NCBI GenBank assembly: GCA_026182355.1
Contig: JAPFBL010000003.1
Location: 1,612,001-1,676,000, forward strand
Length of the DNA stretch: 64,000 bases
DNA from: Hermatobates lingyangjiaoensis
Lineage: Eukaryota > Arthropoda > Insecta > Hemiptera > Hermatobatidae
Direction: 5' to 3'
Made by a program: the position numbers and the translations under genes. The notes beneath the pieces are model-generated. The model searched no databases. It saw nothing but the letters and a program-made list of their open reading frames with translations, and had not been told where the DNA came from. Below, one piece after another: positions 56,121 through 64,000 of the stretch (its first letter is position 1; the number at the start of each line of letters is the position of its first letter).

Positions 56121-56328
56121 TATTTTTACCATAACCTCAACAAATAGGGAATTTAACAAGGACAGAAGAAACTGAAGACCCACCTGTGGATATATAACAG
56201 GAATTGCAACCTGCTTGTTTTAATGTTTACTTTATATTTCTTATGTGTTATTCGAGTGTTAAAATTAAGTTTTATATAAAATTGTTAAATAGTTTTTTAA
56301 AAAACTATGGCTATGTGTTCAAAAAATA

Positions 56329-56364
56329 ACCCTGTAGATGGTCAAAGAAGACCGAAAAGTCGGT
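56329..56364 (+). ncRNA. Degenerate hammerhead-like motif in PLE leader
   Basis: ACC/GGT helix I, CTGTAGA (A6 and N7 changed), T, GGTC/GACC, GAA, AAGT, C17. Confidence 0.45.
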
Positions 56365-56538
56365 AATAATAAATACGATAAAAAATGGACAGAATATCAT
56401 ATGGAGTTAATACACCTAGTTCCTAGAGAATTTAAAGGATTAATACGAGATTTGGGAAAGAAATCCAAAAAACTGATTAAGACAAAAGTAGGCAGAAAAT
56501 TTAATCTCATATGTATAAATGAAGGACTGTTCCCCTAA
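56365..56538 (+). pseudogene. Penelope-like element ORF, N-terminal fragment (right arm)
   Basis: Reads MELIHLVPREFKGLIRDLGK, KSKKLIKTKVGRKFNLIC and INEGLFP, a stop, YTDI and then (TA)n 56545-56572. The ICINEGLFP.YTDI end corresponds to TCLNEDLLPKYT elsewhere. Together with 55905-56064 it forms an inverted dimer with TA at both outer borders and about 200 bp of unpaired sequence in the middle. Confidence 0.68.
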
Positions 56539-56541
56539 TAT

Positions 56542-56544
<3 letters not shown>

Positions 56545-56572
<28 letters not shown>
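56545..56572. repeat. (TA)n microsatellite
   Basis: Border between the PLE inverted dimer and the family F element. Confidence 0.9.
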
Positions 56573-56577
<5 letters not shown>

Positions 56578-56582
<5 letters not shown>

Positions 56583-57230
56583 TAGATATAAAGTTTATAT
56601 ACGGAGAAGAGTAACACACAGAGTAAAGAAACACATTTACCAACTCGAATTTTGGATAACTCATGTCAGGAGAAAGGATAGAGGAAGACCAAGCATGTCA
56701 GACAGGCAACAAGGAACAGACCAGGTTGGAACCAACAGTTGAAGTAATGAAGTAAACGATTTGAAAATTAAATCAGCATGTATAGTACAAGTTTGTTAAA
56801 AGTAAAATAATAAAAAAAATCGAGAAAAAAGGAATTCAGAAAAGGAATGCTACAGATTTATATATATATATTTTTATTTATTAAAATATAATAAAATAAA
56901 TAAAAAAGAACTTATTAGCAACAAATAAATAAACTATACGAAAAAACAAAAAGTATAATAGGGGAAAATTAAGAAAGACGGTAAAATCATGGAAGTTAGA
57001 GTAAACCTAATAGAGAATGGTAAGATGAGGCCACAAGAATAAATTATAAAATATAACCTTCTGTTGCATCTTCGGGTTCTTCGTTTCCATCTTTTATTTC
57101 TCCTGAAGACGGATTACATGAAAATTTGAGTTAGTGTGATTGTTTACTCTGTTTTTACTGGCCTTCGAATTTGGACTTGTGTATGTCAATTAAGGTTTTT
57201 TTCCGATTTTAAAATATATATTTATATACA
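56578..57230. mobile_element. Family F PLE tail, diverged inverted dimer
   Basis: The left arm has a degenerate core on the minus strand (56644-56672, CTGACATGA, GAGTTATCC). The right arm core (57100-57130) reads CTC, CTGAAGA, C, GGA..., AAA, AATT, T, GAG. Both share gtaacacacagagtaaaga / tttactctgt tail words with 48984-49297. The middle is a long AT-rich 3' UTR-like stretch. Confidence 0.6.
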
Positions 57231-57312
57231 TCGACAACCGTGAGTATTCGTCTGCATTCTGTTTTTTTTTTTGTTTTTTTTTTTTGGTTCTAACTTAAAT
57301 TATATATATATA

Positions 57313-57410
57313 TATATTTAGAGTACTGTTAAAAAAATAGCAACACATAAAAAAGAATGAGACATTTATTTTCAATATGTCGAACCACAGTTCGTCGTCT
57401 GGAAAAAATA
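57313..57410 (-). mobile_element. Family E-like PLE tail with hammerhead relic
   Basis: Minus-strand tail that follows the endonuclease at 57755-58050 and ends at (TA)n 57300-57314. The core at 57370-57403 reads CAGACGA, C, GAACT..GGTTC, GACA, TATT. It ties an HHR-type tail to a PLE endonuclease on one element. Confidence 0.55.
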
Positions 57411-57754
57411 TATGTGAAGAAGAAGAGGTACGTTCCTTCCAGACAGACGGTGGAGAGTCGAGCTTTGTAGTTCCATTTCCAGCAGTCGTAACACTGCAGA
57501 CTGATCCGACACGGTTATCAATGTCGAGTGCCATATGAGAAATAGTGAATCGAGAGAATAAAGATTAATATCAGGACAGAAAGGAGGAGAGGATAAAATA
57601 AAAGCATAAGAAACCTAATTATAAGGACAGTCTTTAAACTGAAAATTAATAAATATAAAACAAAAAAAACAAATAATAATAATAATAAAGGTACTAATTA
57701 TCAAATTAAAAAATACAAAAGGAAATAATAAAAAATACATTATTAAAAAAATAT

Positions 57755-58050
57755 CTAATGTTTAAGGTTTAAGCGTGAGAGGCGGGCATTAAGTAACCAA
57801 ATGTGAGCCTCTTCATAAGTTCTCAAAGTTAATCTCTTTTCATCAGTGGCTATTTCTTTAAGTATTTATACTTTAAAGCAGTCATTGAATGGAATGTCAT
57901 GATTATTGGAATGGATTGCAACAGCAAGTTACTGCGCCGCCTGGCAGAATCTCTATGTCCACTCATGCGGATGCTAAACATGTTATAGGAGATTCCAACA
58001 TATACTGTTCTGCAGTACTGGACACATTCCAAGCAGTAGACGCTTCTAAT
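57755..58050 (-). pseudogene. PLE GIY-YIG endonuclease domain with C-terminus
   Basis: Minus strand: SVYCLECVQYCRTVYVG (GIY and YIG positions as VYC and YVG, with the Cys pair of PLE endonucleases), IRMSGHRDSARRRSN, then after a frameshift AIHSNNHDIPFNDCFKV, a stop, then AHIWLLNARLSRLNLKH and TAG at 57755-57757. Arrangement follows C..C..YVG.T..R..GHR...VAxHxxxxxHxxxDxxV...WI.xLxT..P.GLN of PLE proteins. A 3' UTR and HHR tail follow. Dead by frameshift and stop. Confidence 0.8.
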
Positions 58051-58099
58051 AATTATTAGAAAGAACTTGACAATTGTTGTTGGGGTTGTAAAATAAAGG

Positions 58100-58580
58100 T
58101 TCAGGTATGATAGTTGGGTAGGAGTTCACAAAGTCAAGACTGTTCTTAAAGAAAACTTTCCCCTCCTGTCTCCCTCATCCTTTACATCAGCCATTTTTAA
58201 TATACCCCTCACCTCTCCTTCAAATAGCTCTATAATGTAGGTAGTTTGTTTCCCAAGAACTACCAATACTTCCAGACCTGTTGGTGATCGCGGATGAATG
58301 CAAGCATGCCTCGTTGCTTGCGTTGCCTCCGTTGCCTCGGCGACCCAATCATGAAGCCTGAACCTTTCTTGTCCAACCCCAGCGACATTACTTGGGTGGA
58401 CCAGTCAACCACCCAAGGTACAACACAAACTGTCAATTATAGAAAGCAATCTCCTACGCAATAAAAAACAGATAAAGGAATACTAAATAACATTATCAAA
58501 ACGAACACCACTGCACCAACCCTGAAGACCAACTCAATATTAATATTGTTTACAAAATTTCCTGTATAACAACCTTAATA
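58100..58580. other. Stretch without recognised gene
   Basis: GC-richer 58160-58440. No protein family recognised; part may be upstream PLE sequence of the next element. Confidence 0.35.
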
Positions 58581-58593
58581 GTTAATAACAAAA

Positions 58594-58975
58594 ATTACTA
58601 GATGCAGAAAACCAATGTAGTATAGCGATATAATTGTTCCATAAGGAACCATGAGTTCCACAAATCATCCTACATTGGCTCCACACCAACAACGATATTT
58701 AGAAAATTAACCATGAACCTTTCTGCCAGAGCCCCAAAAGACCATATACAAAGCATCTATAGCTTCAAATTCACAAAGAGAAAAGTTAAGCCAGAATACT
58801 AAAATACTTTGCCAAGAAATGTTGGAAGTCCTGTGCATTAGAGAACAAACAATCGCGGCCAATCAGACCACGAGCTTCTCAAGAATTTTAAACTGAATGT
58901 AGGAACAACGTACAAACAACCCTCATTAAGCTTGAAACTAAAAGTGTTCAATGCTTTTAGTAATCATAGGGATTC
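58594..58975 (+). pseudogene. PLE GIY-YIG endonuclease domain, remnant
   Basis: Reads QKTNVV, a stop replacing the GIY-motif Tyr, RYNC, HEFHKSSYIGSTPTTIFRKL, TMNLSARAPKDHIQS. YIG is at 58671-58679, followed by the TTT..RxLTxxL and APKDH segment as in the copies at 33.2 and 35.2 kb. Later codons are decayed. An HHR relic follows at 59224-59262. Confidence 0.75.
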
Positions 58976-59223
58976 TAACATACCACCTGGAACATCAAAA
59001 TCTGTTCAATCCTGCGTAACTTCCCACATTTGGAATGTAAATAATTTCTGATTGTGGTAATATACTAATTTGAATAATTTAAATAATTATTCAAATGCTA
59101 ATTATAATAACAATATAATAATTATTATTATACAAATAATTTAATTGTTTATGGGTTTCTTTCTTTTAGTCTTTTTATATTGTAGTTATTGTTTATGGTT
59201 TATAGTTTAGTTATTGTACTAAA

Positions 59224-59262
59224 CTCCCAGATGATGGCCAAAGTTGACTGACACGTGCAACT
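59224..59262 (+). ncRNA. Degenerate hammerhead-like motif after PLE endonuclease
   Basis: CAGATGA (59228-59234, U4 to A), T, GGCCA/TGACT, GAC in place of GAA, ACGT, G. Inactive if ever active, but in the expected position. Confidence 0.4.
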
Positions 59263-59279
59263 CTGTAATTTTGATTTTT

Positions 59280-60440
59280 TTATGTTAGCATTAATGTTTT
59301 GCTATTTAGCAAAATACTCAATGAACTTTAGTAGTAAATAATAATATATAATATAATTAAATATATAATCAAAAGTGCATATAATTAATATATAAACTTG
59401 TTTTAATGAAACATTACAAGTTGTATTAAATAAATACGCTTTATTTAAATTATCTGTAATAGAATGATCTTTAATTTTTTAATTTAAATAATTTTTTTAA
59501 TTTAAATAATTTTTTTAATAAAATTCAATTTTAACTAAAATTGAAAATTAAATTTTTTGACTTGAGTAGAAAGTTGAAAGCTGTAACAATGAGAGTTCAA
59601 TATAGTTTACGGATGACTTTAGAGTAAATTCTGAATCCAAAATATCACTTAATTATAGACAAATCAAGTAATTTAATTAAGATTATCCTTCTATGAAAAA
59701 TACTTTGTTTATCTCAAAATTAATTAAACTAATTATATTTTCTGCCAATTTTTGAATATTCCTAATTTTACGGTTTAATTTATCTCAGTGGATCAAGGAG
59801 TTGAAAAGGTCTAGAGAATTCATTACATTTTCTTTTGATAAATCTGAAGTTTATATCATCAAAAGAAACGTAATGATCAAGGCGGATTTAATAAATAGAA
59901 TTTTAATATGATATAAGTTAATTAAGTATTTCCTTTGTCAAAATTATTTATAAATTTATGAAATATGCGGTGGGAGATATACGAAATCGTTCAAACAATT
60001 CATAAGAGGTATTCAGACGGCTGAGGAAACAGTAAAATTTTGGAATTTTCTAGAATGAACAGTTAATTTACCACTAGAACTTTATTTTAGGATAGGTGTA
60101 GATAACAAAATTTGTTAACGATTGCAGAAAATGAGCTAAATAAACATTATTGGCGGATCTACTGTTTTGCTAATAGGTGTTATTAATATCACCGGCTACT
60201 TACGTGATCTCAACTACTTAGCAATACAAAATCATGAAAGCAGTAGAAACCAAGTCTTAAGGAAACGGAACAACGCCTCTATGTCTAAACAAAGTGACCT
60301 TAGGTCTAAGCCTTTGAGAAGCCCCACTGCAAGTGTAATGTCTACAGGATTGGCACACCAGTGTGTAACACTGTAAACTGAAAATGAACAAATATACATA
60401 ACTCATTAATACAAATCTGTTCCACTTCTCAGAGTTCTCC
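59280..60440. other. AT-rich stretch without recognised gene
   Basis: Includes AT-rich duplicated words near 59470-59520. A 69-codon frame at 60167-60376 lacks family features. Confidence 0.45.
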
Positions 60441-60448
60441 AAGACTAC

Positions 60449-61364
60449 GAGGTGTATAAATAAAGTAGTGAGACTGGCAACGTCGCTTTCGATCTGGCAA
60501 CGCTGGAGACGCGTGGCCTTAGTAGCGTCAGGTGCACGTGTGATGCGCCTCCAGTATGAATCTGAACTCGCCACAGTCATTTGTTTGTCCGTAGCGTTGG
60601 TTTTCGTGAAATGGTTTTTTCTTGAGCGTTTTAAAAATGAGTGACCTCAAAGTTGAGCAGCGGTGTGCAATCAAATTTTGCTTCAGACTTGGACAACTTG
60701 GACTTTTGAAAAACTTCAGGAGGCCTATGGAGAACGTGTTTTATCAAGGGCACAGGTTTTTCGGTGGTTTAAGGAATTTTCAGAAGGAAGAGAGTCGATT
60801 GAAGATGAACCACGAAGCGGAAGGCCTTCAAGTGCAAACACCGATGAAAATGTCAACAGATTACGGAACCTTGTGCGTTCAGATCGAGCTTGACAGTCAG
60901 AATGATCGGGAAACAGTTGAATTTGAATCACACCTCCGTTCATCACATTTTGACCAATGAATTGGAGATGAGAAAAATGGGTGTTGCATCACGACAACGC
61001 GCCCTGTCACACTGCCATCTCAATAAACGAGTTTTTGGCCAGTAAAAACATTCCTGTTGCTCCTCAGCCTCCTTATTCACCAGACTTGAGTCCTTGTGAC
61101 TTTTTCCTCTTCCCGAGATTGAAAAATCACCTCAAGGGAACTCATTTCGGGACACTACAAAACATACAAACTGCTGTAACCGACCAGCTGAAGGCCATTC
61201 CAGAATCCGAGTTCCAGCAATGCTACAATGATTGGAAGGACCGTCTCCAGCGCTGTATGGCTTCCGAAGGGAACTATTTTGAAGGTGACAATATCACATT
61301 GTAATTATATTTGAATAGAAAATTTAAAAAAAAATCAGTCTCACTACTTTATTTACACACCTCG
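60449..61364 (+). mobile_element. Mariner element, internally deleted, both ends intact
   Basis: TA duplications at 60447-60448 and 61365-61366. Inverted repeats CGAGGTGTATAAATAAAGTA and (complement) CGAGGTGTGTAAATAAAGTA differ at one position. 916 bp, nearly identical to the copy at 42401-43303. Confidence 0.94.
60637..61304 (+). pseudogene. Mariner transposase, frameshifted and internally deleted
   Basis: Starts MSDLKVEQRCAIKFCFRLG. A small deletion at about 60695-60710 shifts the frame, a further base change near 60885 shifts it again, and the catalytic region is deleted after LTNELEMR. The distal part keeps VLHHDNAPCHTA (second catalytic Asp), YSPDLSPCDFFLFP (third Asp) and GNYFEGDNITL. 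Lacks the first Asp, so not functional. Confidence 0.88.
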
Positions 61365-61609
61365 TACTCTGCACACAGTCACAGTGACTCAACAAGTTTA
61401 CTTTATCTGCACTACTTAATCTACTTTTATTTAATAGCTTTAACAATATCTTACAGTTAGGTGGCAACACCTCCATAATAAATCCAATATTGAAATTTAC
61501 TTGATGTGTAATCTATATTCTCTTTTCAAATCGAGGAATTCTCCCTGCTCGGTCAAGGACCTTGTCTATTAGGGGGTCGTTTGTTCAGGAATGACATATG
61601 GATGCTCCT

Positions 61610-61865
61610 TCTGGTTTAGAGTTCCACCAACGAACAAGGCTTGTATCCAGATCGTTCAAAATAAGTATGCCCGCCTTATAGCCAGGGCTCCTTGGTACGC
61701 CCAAAATTTGGATATTCACCTTGATTTGAAAATGGAATCCATAGATAGTTATATCACCTAACTTACTACCAATGAAAACAACAAACTACTTACTCATCTC
61801 AAACCTCCTTGTACAAGCTCTGAATGACGTCATTAACCTTCCTCAACCGCATTGAACAATTACTT
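61610..61865 (+). pseudogene. Jockey-like LINE ORF2 C-terminal fragment
   Basis: Reads CIQIVQNKYARLIARAPWYA, QNLDIHLDLKMESIDSYI, a stop, TTNENNKLLTHLKPPC. The NKxxRxIxxAPWYVxNxxIHxDL signature is typical of the C-terminal end of arthropod Jockey-group LINE proteins, downstream of the RT domain. The RT is absent. Confidence 0.72.
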
Positions 61866-61869
61866 TATC

Positions 61870-64000
61870 CAATTAATGTTTTTTTGTAACTCATAACTAA
61901 AAACATTGAAAGCTTGACCAACAAGACCAGGTTACCATGAATACGACGTCATTTATACAGACGAACTTAATGTCCGACATGAATTACTGACAGTCCAAAT
62001 TATAGTAGCACAGTAATCAAGAAATAGAAGGCCTCTGGTCTAGAACTGCTAGTGTAGTGCGCGGATATATTCGTTAGTCGTTGATAGAGTTAGATGTGGT
62101 CGAACTAATTAAAAATGATTTTGCTTGATTCGTGATTGGAGTTTGCAACCTTAGAGTTTCAATGTTATAATGTTTCTGTGTTTAGGCAAGATCTACGCAA
62201 AAGTCATGAAATGGAGAAGACATACATATTATATACAATTCACTCGGTTAAAGCTGGAGTAGGTTACAGAGACAGCACTCCATACTGACATAGTTATGCC
62301 CATGCCAAGTCTCTCGCTTCCCTTAGCTCTGCACCAACCCTCACCCCGTAAATTTTATATTCTCTGCCAACTGCCAAACGCTAGCAGTGCGTTTAAAGCT
62401 AGTCAAGTAGTTTCATTAAAGAAGGCTATAAAAAAAAGAAAAGAAAAGTCATAACTGAACGAAATAATGAATGCCCTATCAAGAAACAGTGGTAAAACAA
62501 ATAATCACTGCAGCATTCCTTATAATCAATAAATCCAGCTGTGTAGTTTCAAGCAAAATTATTGTAGAAATGTTCGTTAATTCAGAAATTAAATAGAAAA
62601 AAATCAGCTTTACAATTTTACCACCGATAGATGTTCATACCTATAAAGCATATATTTAATATGAACCCCCTGTTATTAAATTATTTCCACCGAATTCCAT
62701 TGTTTATTTTAGTTCCATACAAAAATTACATCATTTTTAAGATAAAACCTAAAACGATTAAACCTGAAATTTGGCTCTTTTAAGAGACAATCCTATCGTT
62801 TGGAACACACTTATTTTAAAAAGTGAAGGTACCATTAGAACTTTATTCTGTATAAAATTGAGAATTCATCAAATAAACTTGATTAAAGCAAACCTTTCAT
62901 GTGAACTAAGTCTGATAATGTGACTTTTCCCGATGTACTATTAGGAAAATGTTCACAATACACCAATGTTAATCGTTCGTCATATTTGAATTCATGGTAT
63001 AGTCTGTTTCTATAGACTTCCAATTTGCAGATCGTATCGCCAAAAAATTTTCTTTCTTTTTTTTCTTTTTCTTTAGACCAATTTAAACATTTAAAAAACA
63101 TAGTTTGTTTCAGAAGTTTCAATTGTACTTTAAAATTATTCATTATATAATTTTAATTATAAAGACTAACTTCTAGTTTTCTCATGACAATCGACTCGTT
63201 CCAAAGTGTCGTGGGTGTAAAAAAAAAAGAGTACAATGTAGAATAATAACAAGAAAGAGTAATGTTCAATTACAAAGAGTCATGGTATATATTTATAAAA
63301 ACAATAAAAAACTGTTAACTATTAAATAGAAACATAGTAACTGTTGAATTAAAGACTGACTAGCGACACCGACTGGTTTACTGACGGACGTGATTCGAAA
63401 ATGGGCAAGAGATCCCACCGCACAATAGACAATATTTCAGTCGAAATTGTAATTTATCATCGATTAAAGTTTAACTTATTACAATTGATATATAAAAATA
63501 CAAAACTGCTACTAATAATAATCCTAATTCCTAAGCAATAGTGGTAGAAAAAAAATTATTTTAGTAGCTTTGAGATTCTATGTTACTCCACTGAAGACAA
63601 TTTCGGTTACAAGAACCCGAGATCAATCTGCTTTTTGTCATATAAAAACCCCAGACAATTTATTCATACATAAAAAAGTTGAAGTTAGATAAAAGTTGGA
63701 AATATGTGAATTTAAGATTAAAATATTGTATAACTGAGTATTTTCAACATAATTGTGGTTGTAAAAAATACATGTTGTATTACTTTTCTAACCTCTTTTG
63801 TACTATCCCATGCATAACAGTATAGTTCATATTGTTCATTTTATATGCTTGTTAAGTTATATGAAGAATTTACCTGGGATTCAAAATTATATTGACCTTC
63901 ACTTGGTCGACATGAACAATTGCTGCAGGTTGTTTTCTACAATTGTGTGTGATCCACGGTACCCATGAATATTTTATTATACAACAGATGTCTAAAGGGA
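61870..64000. other. AT-rich stretch without recognised gene
   Basis: The 86-codon minus frame at 62883-63143 has no recognised family. No RNA or mobile element was identified. Confidence 0.45.

Overview
The window looks like gene-poor, AT-rich animal DNA: no intact host gene, spliced gene model, rRNA or functional tRNA is recognisable. The repeat types (DD34D mariner, Helitron, hAT, pogo/Tigger-like, LINE reverse-transcriptase remnants of the arthropod Jockey/R1 style, and many Penelope-like retroelements, PLEs) point to a metazoan, probably an invertebrate and perhaps an arthropod. The species cannot be named from this sequence.

The dominant content is a swarm of PLE pieces, nearly all set in (TA)n microsatellites. 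I recognise GIY-YIG endonuclease (EN) C-termini at 33.2, 35.2, 57.8-58.0 (minus) and 58.6 kb, and a set of about 50-codon N-terminal ORF fragments ending in or near a TCLNEDLLPKYT-like motif. At least nine families of 3' tails (called A to I here; J and K are less certain) mostly carry a hammerhead-ribozyme-like (HHR) core. The core has one grammar in every family: CTGANGA, one spacer base, helix II, GAA, a short self-complementary stem III, H17, and often a short helix I. Most tails occur as head-to-head inverted dimers with both 3' ends facing outward into (TA)n and with different truncation of each arm. I read this as two-sided target-primed reverse transcription in a self-complementary (TA)n target. 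This is the most interesting system in the window.

Layout. 0-2.7 kb: PLE N-terminal scrap, family A dimer, family C dimer. 4.2-5.2 kb: family H tail, PLE N-terminal fragment with degenerate HHR, family I palindrome. 6.9-7.6 kb: pogo/Tigger-like element. 11.2 kb: Helitron helicase scrap. 12.3-13.2 kb: hAT deletion derivative with 8-bp target duplication. 14.8-16.1 kb: single B and A tails. 22-25 kb: LINE scrap, then tails C, D, E, J, A. 27.6-28.0 kb: family G palindrome. 30.7-36.2 kb: the densest cluster (truncated mariner, then PLE pieces of families E, A, B, D and H, three HHR-bearing units and long (TA)n). 37.4 kb: second G palindrome. 40.1-40.7 kb: Helitron scrap. 41.8-43.7 kb: A dimers around a mariner. 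44.5-45.2 kb: LINE RT scrap. 48.0-49.6 kb: a near-800-bp B palindrome, an F dimer and a PLE N-terminal fragment. 49.8-52.5 kb: a paralogous repeat pair, one copy with a 730-bp insertion. 55.9-59.3 kb: PLE inverted dimer, F tail, two EN remnants. 60.4-61.9 kb: third mariner and a Jockey-like LINE C-terminus.

The stretches between are AT-rich DNA in which I see no gene. Several GC-richer islands (about 1.2-1.5, 3.6-3.8, 19.4-19.8, 26.1-27.1, 55.2-55.65 kb) are unlike their surroundings and could be conserved non-coding elements or unclassified repeats. All transposase, helicase and reverse-transcriptase pieces are broken or deleted, so nothing here is expected to be autonomous.
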